A stretch of 44,487 nt of DNA from an uncultured Coriobacteriaceae bacterium (GTDB lineage Bacteria > Actinomycetota > Coriobacteriia > Coriobacteriales > Atopobiaceae). A program made the position numbers and the translations under genes. The stretch lies in contig CACZCK010000023.1 of the NCBI GenBank assembly GCA_902779675.1, forward strand, positions 1 through 44,487, written 5' to 3'. This document shows positions 7,103 through 14,425 of this stretch, in pieces; position 1 is the stretch's first letter; the number at the start of each line of letters is the position of its first letter. The notes under the pieces are model-generated. The model did not search any database and had not been told where the DNA came from. It worked only from the letters and a program-made list of their open reading frames with translations.

Positions 7103-8266
7103 CTATGCCTCACATGTGGCGAGGAACTGCCGCTCGAGCTCGTGTGCCTGACGCATGCGGACCTCGTCGGTTATGAGCTTGGAACGGGCGGTGCTTCCCA
7201 TGGTGCGGGGGAGAGCGCACGTCCTGAGCCTGCGCTCGATCGTCTCGATCTCCTCGGGGCTCTCCACGCCAAAGTAGCGGCGGACGAACGTCTCCCACAG
7301 GCGGTCGAGCGCCTGCGAGGACATGCCGGTGAGGCGCTCGGCTCCACCGGGACGGCGCGCCGCGATGCGCAATACGTGGAAGGTTCCGGCAAGGTCGATG
7401 TCGGGGCTGCCCACAGAGGCGTCTCCCATGTCGATGAGCAGGAGCTCTCCGTCTGGCATGACCATGATGTTGGCCGGATGGAAGTCGCCGTGAACAAAGG
7501 TGTCGGCCTCCCCGAAGTCGTCAACGAACTGCCGCAGCAGCTCGATGGTGCGCGACGCATAGAGACCGCTTCGCTCGGCGACATCGACCCAGCCATGAAA
7601 GATGCCACGTGCGTCGGGAAGCTGGCCAGCCTCGAAGTGCGTACTGTGGAGCTGGCTCAGGAGGTCGGCCATGCGGGTGGCGTAGTCGTCCAGCCGGTCG
7701 GGCTCTGCGCTGACCGCCTCGCCCAAGGTGCGGGCGTCCACGAGCTCGTAGACGATGCCGTGCTCCCTGCCCACGCGCACGACCTCGAAGGGAATGGCCG
7801 AGGGTATGCCCTGGATGAAGGCCCGCCGTGCCGACGTGCGCTCCCGTTCGATCTTGTCGAGGGGGTTCACCTCGGGCGCATAGACCTTGATGACGCGCTC
7901 GGCGTCGAGGCGGTAGACCCTGCCAAAGGCCCCGGCGCCGATCTGCCGAAGTCCCTCGAGGCTCTGCTCGCGTGGCGTTCGGGACACGGACATGATCTCG
8001 GAGACGCCCGTCATGCTGAGCACCTCGTATACCTCGGGAGTCACGTTGACCATGCGAACCTCTCCGCAGCGCTTGAGTAGACGCATGACGATGCGCAAGC
8101 CGGCGCTCGAGAGGTAGGTGAGCGAGGTGGCGTCGAGGACCACGCATGCAGGCGACAGCTCGTCCACCAGGGCGCTGATGTCGTCTTCGACGCTGGGCGC
8201 GTTGTTGGTGTCGATGCGCTCTCCGAGGCAGATGGTGAGCGCGCCGTCATGTATCTCGTGTCGCAT
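7103..8266 (-). CDS. STAS domain fused to an aminoglycoside-phosphotransferase-like kinase (TIGR02172-like)
   Basis: A 387-residue two-domain protein. Residues 1-95 form a STAS (anti-sigma antagonist-like) domain with LDATSLTYLSSAGLRI; S54 aligns with the serine phosphorylated in SpoIIAA. Residues 105-387 form a small-molecule or protein kinase fold: glycine loop IGAGAFGRV (109-117), a VIK lysine at 127, HGDFHPANIM with catalytic D261 and N266, and IDMGD with metal-binding D279. All the residues needed for phosphotransfer are present. The architecture matches the TIGR02172 group of kinase-like proteins, whose substrate is unknown. An obvious possibility is self- or cross-phosphorylation of STAS domains, but this is inference. 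No sigma factor or anti-sigma gene is adjacent; its upstream neighbour on the same strand is mtaD. Confidence 0.88.
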   Translation of the reverse strand: MRHEIHDGALTICLGERIDTNNAPSVEDDISALVDELSPACVVLDATSLTYLSSAGLRIVMRLLKRCGEVRMVNVTPEVYEVLSMTGVSEIMSVSRTPREQSLEGLRQIGAGAFGRVYRLDAERVIKVYAPEVNPLDKIERERTSARRAFIQGIPSAIPFEVVRVGREHGIVYELVDARTLGEAVSAEPDRLDDYATRMADLLSQLHSTHFEAGQLPDARGIFHGWVDVAERSGLYASRTIELLRQFVDDFGEADTFVHGDFHPANIMVMPDGELLLIDMGDASVGSPDIDLAGTFHVLRIAARRPGGAERLTGMSSQALDRLWETFVRRYFGVESPEEIETIERRLRTCALPRTMGSTARSKLITDEVRMRQAHELERQFLATCEA

Positions 8267-8315
8267 GGAGGCTCCTTGGGATCTGCCGCTCGGGTTCGGT
8301 GCTCGTATTGTGGTC

Positions 8316-9596
8316 CTATGCGAGACCGAGGCGCGTGCAGATGCGCGCGATCTCGTGGCGCACGCGCTCCTCGTCGATGGTGAGCAGCGTTCGGTCCTGC
8401 AGCACGACCTTGCCGTCGATGATGACGTCGGTCACCTCGGAGCCGTTGGCGGAGTAGGAGAGGGCGGCCACGGCGTTGTTGAGCGGCGTGAGCGAGGGGG
8501 CGTCGAGATCGAGGAGCACGAGGTCGGCCTTCTTGCCGACCTCGATGGACCCGGTCGGCAGGTCGAGCGCGCGGGCGGCGTTGCGCGTGGCCATGGCAAG
8601 GGTCTCGTCGGCTGAGACGCACTGCGGCACGTCGTGCGTGCCCTTATGGATGAGGGCAAGCAGACTCATCTCTCGGAACATGTTCTGGGCGTTGTTGGAG
8701 GCGGCGCCGTCGGTGCCTAGGCACACGTTGACGCCCGCCTCGACCAGCTCGGGCACGGGGGCAAAGCCGTTGCCCAGCTTCATGTTGGAGGCCGGGTTGG
8801 TGACCACGCTCACGCCGTGCTCGGCAAGGATGGCGCGGTCGGACTCGCTCACGCGGATGCAGTGGGCGGCGATGGTGGGCACGTCGAAAATGCCTGCGTC
8901 GCGGACGTACTCCACGGGCGTGCAGTGATGATCGGCCCACATGTTGTCGGTCTCGGTCTGGCTCTCGGCGATGTGGATGTGGATGCCCATGCCCTCGCGC
9001 TTGGCCACCTCGGCCACGCCGCGCAGGTAGTCGGGGCCGCAGCTGTAGGGGGCGTGCGGCCCCAGGCGGAAGGTCAGGCGGTCGCAGTTGGCAAAGGCGT
9101 CGCGTTCCTCGAGCGCCTCGCGGATGCGACGCTCGTCGAGGTCGTACTCGCCGCCCACCAGACCACGGCAGATCACGGCCCGCATGCCGCTCTCGCGCAC
9201 GGCGCGGGTGGTCTGGCCGATGTGCATCTGCATGTCGTTGAAGCAGGTGGTGCCGCTCTTGATCATCTCGATCTGGCTGAGCAGCGACGCCCAGTAGGCG
9301 TCCTCTGGCTCCAGGCGGTCCTCGATGGGCTCGATGGTGCCAAAGAGCCAGTCGGCAAACGAGAGGTCGTCGGCCACATTGCGCATCATGCTCATGTAGG
9401 TGTGCGTATGCGCGTTGATGAGGCCGGGGATGGCAAGCCTGTTGCTGGCGTCGATGGTCTGCGAGCAGACGAAGCCCTGCGGTGCCTCGTCGATGCCCAC
9501 GATGTCGGTGCCGTCGACGTAGATGTCGTGCCGACCGGTCGCGTGTGCGGCGCCGTCGGGAAGGACGGCCAGTGCGCCTTTGATGAGGATGCCCAT
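8316..9596 (-). CDS. mtaD: 5-methylthioadenosine/S-adenosylhomocysteine deaminase
   Basis: A 426-residue amidohydrolase that would deaminate MTA or SAH to the inosine analogues, a second route for clearing SAM by-products besides ahcY. Metal ligands are visible: NAHTHTYMSM with H63 and H65, HIHIAES in the middle, AAHCIRVSE, and LGTDGAASNN with the catalytic Asp. The CFNDMQMH segment and the C-terminal KKADLVLLDLDAPSLTP segment are characteristic of the MtaD/SsnA/chlorohydrolase branch, so a related aminohydrolase specificity cannot be fully excluded. Its presence near ahcY and the DUF62 pair supports the MTA/SAH call. It is transcribed ahead of the STAS-kinase gene with a 49-base gap, possibly one operon, and diverges from the ABC transporter. 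Confidence 0.88.
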   Translation of the reverse strand: MGILIKGALAVLPDGAAHATGRHDIYVDGTDIVGIDEAPQGFVCSQTIDASNRLAIPGLINAHTHTYMSMMRNVADDLSFADWLFGTIEPIEDRLEPEDAYWASLLSQIEMIKSGTTCFNDMQMHIGQTTRAVRESGMRAVICRGLVGGEYDLDERRIREALEERDAFANCDRLTFRLGPHAPYSCGPDYLRGVAEVAKREGMGIHIHIAESQTETDNMWADHHCTPVEYVRDAGIFDVPTIAAHCIRVSESDRAILAEHGVSVVTNPASNMKLGNGFAPVPELVEAGVNVCLGTDGAASNNAQNMFREMSLLALIHKGTHDVPQCVSADETLAMATRNAARALDLPTGSIEVGKKADLVLLDLDAPSLTPLNNAVAALSYSANGSEVTDVIIDGKVVLQDRTLLTIDEERVRHEIARICTRLGLA

Positions 9597-9692
9597 GCTG
9601 CGCTCCTTGCGGGTGTGGTGTCGATGGTCTCATTGGCATGGTAGCGCATGCGCCGCATGCCTGCGGCAAGGTGGCGCCCCCGGTTTTGCTCC

Positions 9693-9735
9693 CGACTCAG
9701 AAGGGATACTCCCTGTTGAGTCGCTCCTTTGCGAC
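9693..9735 (+). promoter_or_regulatory. Two mutually exclusive hairpins upstream of the ABC transporter
   Basis: An inverted repeat pairs CGACTCAGAAGGGA (9693-9706) with TCCCTGTTGAGTCG (9710-9723) apart from two central mismatches. A second hairpin, GTCGC (9720-9724) with GCGAC (9731-9735), uses bases from the right arm of the first, so both cannot form together. The rest of the 300-base interval up to 9898 shows a possible -10 (TACTAT, 9824-9829) without a convincing -35. If that is the promoter, the hairpins are DNA operators rather than a leader RNA; both readings are open. Confidence 0.35.
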
Positions 9736-9897
9736 AAATAGTTGATTTGATGGGATGTTCGTTCCAAGGCGACGGATGGGACCAATGAGTTCATTTCTGG
9801 GGCCTATGACCTGCCCGAAGGGTTACTATAGGCGCATGTGCGTACCGTTGTGGTTCTTGCGAAGGTCGCAGGAACTGATGAGAAGGGAACCCTAGCC

Positions 9898-10779
9898 ATG
9901 GACTTTGTTATCTCCCGCCGTCAGATGCTCAAGCTGAGCGCCGTTCTGGGCACCGCCGCCCTGGCCGGCTGTGGTGGCTCCTCCGAGGAGGCCGCTGCTC
10001 CCGCCGATGACGCAGCCGCCTCTGGCGACGTCAAGGACCTCACATTCGAGCCCGGCAAGCTGACCGTCGCCACCGGTAACCCCGCGTGGGAGCCCTGGGT
10101 CATGAACGACGATCCCGAGAGCGGCGAGGGCTTCGAGGCCGCCGTCATCTATGCGCTGGCCGAGCAGATGGGCTTCGCCAAGGAGGACGTCGTGTGGGTG
10201 CGCACCGAGTTCGACGAGGCCTGCGCCCCCGGTGACCACGAGTGGGACCTCAACATCCAGCAGGTCTCCATCAACGAGGACCGCAAGAAGGCCGTCGACT
10301 TCTCGCCCGCATACTTCCGTCCCACGCAGGCCGTCATTGCCAAGAAGGACAGCAAGTATGCCACTGCCGCCGCCTGCGCCGACCTCAAGGACGCGACGTT
10401 TGCCGTCATGATGGGCACCACCGCCATCGACTACGTCAAGGACATCATCAAGGACGGCTCCGACGAGGGCATCGACATCTTCAACAACAACTCCGACGCC
10501 GTTGCCGCCGTCGACAACGGCCAGGCCGACGTGCTGGTCACCGACACCCCGCAGTGCGTGTACATGGTCGAGTCCGAGCAGCTCTCCAACGGCACCGTGG
10601 TGGGCCAGATCCCCGGCACCGAGGATCCCGACGGCCTGGGCATCACGCTCGTCAAGGACAGCCCGCTTACCCCGTTCGTGACCGACGCGATGAACGCCAT
10701 CCTCGACGACGGCACCGTCGACGGCCTCATCGAGCAGTGGCTGGGCGCCTACACCACCGACATCCCCACGCTTGCCTAA
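9898..10779 (+). CDS. Amino-acid ABC transporter substrate-binding lipoprotein, Tat-type signal
   Basis: A 293-residue extracellular binding protein of the polar amino-acid family (SBP_bac_3). Translation is placed at the ATG at 9898, preceded by AAGGGA; an in-frame ATG at 9838 would add a tail before the signal. The signal peptide carries a twin-arginine motif (SRRQMLK, residues 6-12) and a lipobox LAGC with C25 as the lipidated residue, followed by an acidic, alanine-rich linker. The mature domain shows VATGNPAWEPWV, FEAAVIYALAEQMG, DRKKAVDFSPAYF and VMMGTTAIDYV. A strong terminator follows directly, which should make this protein more abundant than the permease and ATPase. The ligand cannot be read from the sequence; the neighbouring mtaD hints at sulfur amino acids, but only by proximity. 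Confidence 0.92.
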   Translation: MDFVISRRQMLKLSAVLGTAALAGCGGSSEEAAAPADDAAASGDVKDLTFEPGKLTVATGNPAWEPWVMNDDPESGEGFEAAVIYALAEQMGFAKEDVVWVRTEFDEACAPGDHEWDLNIQQVSINEDRKKAVDFSPAYFRPTQAVIAKKDSKYATAAACADLKDATFAVMMGTTAIDYVKDIIKDGSDEGIDIFNNNSDAVAAVDNGQADVLVTDTPQCVYMVESEQLSNGTVVGQIPGTEDPDGLGITLVKDSPLTPFVTDAMNAILDDGTVDGLIEQWLGAYTTDIPTLA

Positions 10780-10792
10780 GGCACAGGGCATG

Positions 10793-10829
10793 CGCGGCCG
10801 GCTGGGCCTTCCAGCCGGCCGCGTTTTTT
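10793..10829 (+). terminator. Strong intrinsic terminator inside the ABC operon
   Basis: A perfect 13-bp GC-rich stem (10793-10805 with 10811-10823) with a GCCTT loop is followed by six T residues (10824-10829). It lies between the binding protein and the permease, and partial readthrough would set their relative expression. Confidence 0.93.
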
Positions 10830-10870
10830 GGCACCGTACACATCCCATGCGATCGAGGTGATTGCCGCCT

Positions 10871-11728
10871 ATGGCCGAAAAGACCATCTACGAGGTAAGC
10901 GAGATCGAGAGGGAGCGTGAGGAGTACCGGCGCAAGGAGAATCTGCGCTCGCATCTCACCAGCGTCGTCTCGTCGCTTCTGTTTGTGGCTCTCGTGGTCG
11001 TCGTCCTGAAGAACTCCCCAGGCTGGCCGCGCGTCAAGGAGTCGTTCTTCTCTCCCGAGTACTTTGCGCAAGCATGGCCGCAGGTGCTCGAAGGCCTCTG
11101 GCTCAACATCCGCGTGCTAGGCGTCGCGCTCATCGGCGTGGCCATCCTGGGCACCTCGCTCGCCCTGGTGCGCATGACCACCTCGGCCGTCATGTTCCCG
11201 CTGCGCGTGGTGGCACGCTTCTACACCACCATCATGCGCGGCATCCCCATGATCGTGGTGCTCTATCTCATTGGCTTCGGCATTCCGGGCCTCGGTCTGT
11301 TCGGTCGCATCGACAAGGCCGTTCTGGGCACCATCGCCGTGGTGATGAGCTACTCGGCCTACATCGCCGAGGTGCTGCGCGCCGGCTTCCAGGACGTGCA
11401 TCCCTCGCAGCGCGCCTCCGCACGCTCGCTGGGCCTGACGCAGACGCAGACCATGCGTCTGGTCATCATCCCGCAGGGCCTGCGCAAGATCGCCCCGGCC
11501 CTCATGAACGACTTCATCAGCATGCAGAAGGACGTGGGCCTGATCTCCACGCTGGGCGCCGTCGACGCCGTGCGCGCCGCACAGATCGTGGTGGCCAAGA
11601 CCTACAACTTCACGCCCTACATCGTGGCCAGCATCGTGTTCATCCTGATGAGCGTGCCGTTCATCCTACTCAACGATTGGTATTCGGAGAGGCTGCGCAA
11701 GCGCGAGCAGACGGGAGGCATGGTCTGA
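10871..11728 (+). CDS. Amino-acid ABC transporter permease
   Basis: A 285-residue inner-membrane permease of the HisMQ/GlnP family. The first 30 residues are highly charged (EREREEYRRKE) and cytoplasmic, followed by a first membrane helix at about 34-50, then the conserved permease core from about residue 75. The core includes RFYTTIMRGIPMIVVLYLIGFGIPG, YSAYIAEVLRAGFQ and the EAA-loop equivalent ASARSLGLTQTQTMRLVIIPQ. The ATG at 10871 is chosen because GAGGTGA lies nine bases upstream; a TTG three codons earlier abuts the ribosome site. The permease sequence is complete and intact. Its stop overlaps the ATG of the ATPase gene by one base. Confidence 0.94.
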   Translation: MAEKTIYEVSEIEREREEYRRKENLRSHLTSVVSSLLFVALVVVVLKNSPGWPRVKESFFSPEYFAQAWPQVLEGLWLNIRVLGVALIGVAILGTSLALVRMTTSAVMFPLRVVARFYTTIMRGIPMIVVLYLIGFGIPGLGLFGRIDKAVLGTIAVVMSYSAYIAEVLRAGFQDVHPSQRASARSLGLTQTQTMRLVIIPQGLRKIAPALMNDFISMQKDVGLISTLGAVDAVRAAQIVVAKTYNFTPYIVASIVFILMSVPFILLNDWYSERLRKREQTGGMV

Positions 11729-12498
11729 TGGCCGACGAGAAGAAGCAGACCACGCGCATCGGCAAGCCGGTCCTGCGCGTGGAGAACGTCGTCAAGCGCT
11801 TTGGCGACAACACCGTACTCGACCACATCTCCTTCGATGTGTGCCAGCACGAGACCGTGGCGCTGCTCGGTGCTTCGGGTTCCGGCAAGTCTACGATGAT
11901 GAAGTGCATCAATCTGTTGGAGCAGGTCAACGACGGCCAGATCTGGCTGGGCGACACCGACATCACCGACCCGAGCATCAACATGGACAAGCAGCGCTCG
12001 CGCATCGGCGTGGTGTTCCAGCAGTTCAACCTGTTCAGCCACATGACGGTGCTCAACAACGTGACGCTTGCCGCGCGCAAGGTACACAAGTGGCCGCGCG
12101 AGAAGGCCGAGGAGAAGGCCATGGGCCTGCTCAAGCGCATCGGCATGGACCAGAAGGCCAAGGAGTATCCCGATCGCCTCTCCGGCGGCCAGCAGCAGCG
12201 TGTGGCCATCTGCCGCGCACTCATGATGGAGCCCGAGCTGCTCCTGCTCGACGAGATCACCAGCGCACTCGACCCGCTGTTGGTGGGCGAGGTGCTGGAG
12301 ATGGTGGGCGAGCTCAAGGCTCAGGGCGCCACGATCCTCATGGCCACCCACGAGATGGGCTTCGCCCACGACGCCGCCGACCGTATCGTGCTGTTGCGTC
12401 GTGGCAAGATCGCCGAGAATGGCAGTCCCTACGAGGTGATGGATCATCCCACCGACCCAGAGACCCAAGAGTTCTTTGCCGCGTACAATCGCGTCTGA
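11728..12498 (+). CDS. Amino-acid ABC transporter ATP-binding protein
   Basis: A 256-residue ATPase of the GlnQ/HisP type that powers the transporter formed with the two upstream genes. It has a Walker A motif GASGSGKST, a Q-loop VVFQQFNLF, an ABC signature LSGGQQQRV, a Walker B LLLLDEITSALDP and the switch histidine in ATHEMGF. Walker B reads DEIT rather than the usual DEPT, with the catalytic Glu kept. The start overlaps the permease stop (TGATG) with GGGAGG about nine bases upstream, implying translational coupling. A GC-rich hairpin follows the stop. Confidence 0.96.
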   Translation: MADEKKQTTRIGKPVLRVENVVKRFGDNTVLDHISFDVCQHETVALLGASGSGKSTMMKCINLLEQVNDGQIWLGDTDITDPSINMDKQRSRIGVVFQQFNLFSHMTVLNNVTLAARKVHKWPREKAEEKAMGLLKRIGMDQKAKEYPDRLSGGQQQRVAICRALMMEPELLLLDEITSALDPLLVGEVLEMVGELKAQGATILMATHEMGFAHDAADRIVLLRRGKIAENGSPYEVMDHPTDPETQEFFAAYNRV

Positions 12499-12523
12499 CA
12501 GGGCGCGTCCAAGCTCTCAAGGC

Positions 12524-12561
12524 AAAGGCGGGGCCGCAACCATCTGGCTGCGGCCCCGCCT
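12524..12561. terminator. Hairpin terminator between convergent genes
   Basis: A 13-bp perfect stem (AGGCGGGGCCGCA at 12526-12538 with its complement at 12549-12561) and 10-base loop separate the ATPase gene from the convergent PARG-like gene. There is AAA before the stem and no T run after it, so it may serve the minus strand better. Confidence 0.7.
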
Positions 12562-12591
12562 CATGTGCAAGATGCGAAAAGTCCCGACGCG

Positions 12592-13440
12592 CTAGCCCAA
12601 GTCTGCGAACTCGTCGCGAAAGGCCTCGTAGTTCTCCGTCTCGTAGGGCATGTGGAAGACGGCGAACTCGATGAGATCGAAGTGTCCGCGGAGGCGCTCG
12701 ATGGGCTCGCGCCACGCGTTGGCCACCAGGTAGGGGTCGTTGCGGAAGGCTCCGCAGCCAAAGGCACCCAGCACCAGGCAGTCGATGCCCTCCGCGGCGG
12801 CCACGGTGAGCAGGTGCAGCGCGCGCTGGCGATGGATGTCGTAGATGCGGGTGAGGGGCACGCCGTCGGTGCGGCTGGCCGAGGGGTTCAGCAGGTTGGA
12901 GGTCGTGCCGCGCAGGTTGGGCGCCGCGCACGTCACCACGTCGACGCTCAGCCACTCGCTGGCGGGAAGGCGCTGGGGCAGTGCCTCGTCGCTCTTGAAG
13001 ACCACCACGTCGGGCGTCCAGATGCATGCGTCAGTGGCCAGCGCGTCGCCCCTGCCGCGGTTGGGCAGGTAGTAGGCGTCCCACATGCGGCGCTGGTCGA
13101 GGCTGTCGTAGAGGGTGGAGCAGCGGCAGAGGCTCTCCTCCTGTGCCGATGCGCCGTTTGCCACGCCGCCGCCCGGATGGGTGGACGAGGCAAAGTTGTG
13201 CACGGCGATGTGGGCGCCCGGGAACTCCTCTGCGATGACCCGAGCTGCCTCGAAGCTGCGGCGCTCGCTCACGCGCACGGCGCCCGCGCGCCCCGCCTCG
13301 CCGAGCGCGGGCCACTCGTCCTCCTCGTAGAACCGCGTTGCCTCCGCGGAGCGACGGCTCGCCTCCTTGAGCTCGGGTGTGGAGGCGATCATCTCCTGCG
13401 TGTCGGCAAAGATGGCGGCAAGCTGCTGTTGGCGGTTCAT
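12592..13440 (-). CDS. Bacterial-type poly(ADP-ribose) glycohydrolase-like macrodomain protein (TIGR02452)
   Basis: A 282-residue cytoplasmic protein. The catalytic signature of bacterial-type PARG, GGG-X6-8-QEE, is present as GGG at 90-92 and QEE at 100-102, preceded by HNFASSTHPG. Further family segments are the VDVVTCAAPNLR stretch and the LVLGAFGCGAFRNDP stretch, which form the ADP-ribose-binding pocket of macrodomains. Expected role: removal of ADP-ribose or poly-ADP-ribose from proteins or nucleic acid. The start at 13440 is preceded by AAGGGA at five bases and is preferred over an ATG two codons upstream. No ADP-ribosyltransferase gene is visible nearby, so the physiological substrate is unknown. 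It diverges from the acylphosphatase gene. Confidence 0.9.
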   Translation of the reverse strand: MNRQQQLAAIFADTQEMIASTPELKEASRRSAEATRFYEEDEWPALGEAGRAGAVRVSERRSFEAARVIAEEFPGAHIAVHNFASSTHPGGGVANGASAQEESLCRCSTLYDSLDQRRMWDAYYLPNRGRGDALATDACIWTPDVVVFKSDEALPQRLPASEWLSVDVVTCAAPNLRGTTSNLLNPSASRTDGVPLTRIYDIHRQRALHLLTVAAAEGIDCLVLGAFGCGAFRNDPYLVANAWREPIERLRGHFDLIEFAVFHMPYETENYEAFRDEFADLG

Positions 13441-13556
13441 GGGCATCCCTTCATGCGCGATTGTGCATAACTGTAGCAAGCAAGTGCCGCAAGGGGGAGA
13501 ATTGCCCCACTTTCGAAACGTTGGTGTGTAAGGAGGCCTGCCTGCGCAGGTGCGGG

Positions 13557-13599
13557 TATGATGGGGGAGACCCTAGCCACAGCCGCGGGCACCGCCCGC
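13557..13599 (+). promoter_or_regulatory. Possible -10 and leader hairpin for acyP
   Basis: A TATGAT hexamer at 13557-13562 could be a -10 element, but no good -35 lies upstream. It is followed by a small perfect hairpin GCGGGC-ACC-GCCCGC at 13585-13599 in what would be the 5' leader. Confidence 0.25.
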
Positions 13600-13624
13600 A
13601 TGGCCCGACGAAGCGAGCGAGCCC

Positions 13625-14053
13625 ATGGGACTTCTTTCCGACCTGCGTGCCTTGGTAAGCGGAGACGGCCCTGCATCGGCCGAGCTCGAGAGGATGGAGC
13701 TCGAGCAGGTGCGCGCGATGGGCGAGGCGGCCGAGCGGCAGGCGGGCGGCGATGGCCCGCTTGGGCCCAAGGTGCGTCGTCGCTACCGCTTTGCGGGCTC
13801 GGTGCAGGGCGTGGGCTTCCGCTGGACCACCACCAACCTTGCCAACTCCGTGGGAGCCACGGGCTGGGTGCTCAACGAGCCGGACGGTACGGTGACCGCC
13901 GAGATCCAGGGTATTCGCGAGCAGGTGGATGCCGTGATCGAGGGGCTCGACCGCTATTACAACGGGCGCCGCTGGATGGCGGGCTTTCGCATCGAGGAAG
14001 CGCGCGATGTTGAGGTCATCTCCGGCGAGCTGGACTTCAGGCCCATCTACTGA
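13625..14053 (+). CDS. acyP: Acylphosphatase with N-terminal extension
   Basis: A 142-residue protein whose last 95 residues form an acylphosphatase domain hydrolysing carboxyl-phosphate bonds such as acetyl phosphate. The phosphate-binding loop GSVQGVGFR is at 58-66 with the catalytic arginine R66, and the catalytic asparagine is N84 in GWVLNEPDGTV. The family is usually about 90 residues; here some 45 extra residues precede it, including a charged helix (SAELERMELEQVRAMGEAAERQ) likely to form a coiled-coil or docking helix. No strong ribosome site precedes the ATG, so a slightly different start is possible, but the reading frame upstream of the domain is well coded. Confidence 0.9.
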   Translation: MGLLSDLRALVSGDGPASAELERMELEQVRAMGEAAERQAGGDGPLGPKVRRRYRFAGSVQGVGFRWTTTNLANSVGATGWVLNEPDGTVTAEIQGIREQVDAVIEGLDRYYNGRRWMAGFRIEEARDVEVISGELDFRPIY

Positions 14054-14232
14054 TTCCCTTGAGGGCTTGGGCCGTCCTGCCCGCAGACTGCGGCTCCGTC
14101 TCGCCTTAGACAAAAGTGCCAACCAAAGCGCCTGCGGCTTGTGACGTTTTGCCGTTGTGGGAGTCGTATCTCGCGCGGTAAGGTCTCCTGTGACCGTTAA
14201 CCCGACACATTGGCGGATTCTAGGCATAAAAC

Positions 14233-14272
14233 ATGCTCAAGTTTGAGCATTTCTGAGCGGTCAGGTTATAAG
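14233..14272 (+). promoter_or_regulatory. Palindrome and promoter upstream of fhs
   Basis: An 8-bp inverted repeat with a 2-base centre (ATGCTCAA at 14233-14240, TTGAGCAT at 14243-14250) overlaps a candidate -35 TTGAGC (14243-14248), with TATAAG as -10 at 14267-14272 (18-base spacer). A regulator bound here would cover the -35. The operator reading is inferred from layout. Confidence 0.5.
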
Positions 14273-14425
14273 TACGCTGATGCGCAGGGGGCCGAAGGTC
14301 CGAGAGTTCTGAAGGATTACGGTATTGCATGGGCCCATGACAAATGGGCGTGGCGCATAGCGCATCCGATAGGGGACAATAGGGCTGCCAGCCAATTGGG
14401 GGAGCCCCAGACAGAAGGAGCGAAG
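14273..14425 (+). promoter_or_regulatory. Structured fhs leader, unidentified
   Basis: If the promoter above is right, fhs has a leader of roughly 145 bases. It contains a 12-bp palindrome CATGGGCCCATG (14328-14339), a GGCT-GCC-AGCC mini-hairpin near 14383 and TGGGG-GAG-CCCCA (14397-14409) just before the ribosome site. I looked for the conserved parts of ZTP (pfl) and THF riboswitches and could not find them. The remaining part of the gene-free stretch (14054-14232) shows nothing recognisable. Confidence 0.3.

Noticed and set aside
14273..14425. ZTP (pfl) or THF riboswitch before fhs
   Set aside because: Functionally attractive, but the conserved core segments of those RNAs could not be found by eye; only simple hairpins are present.
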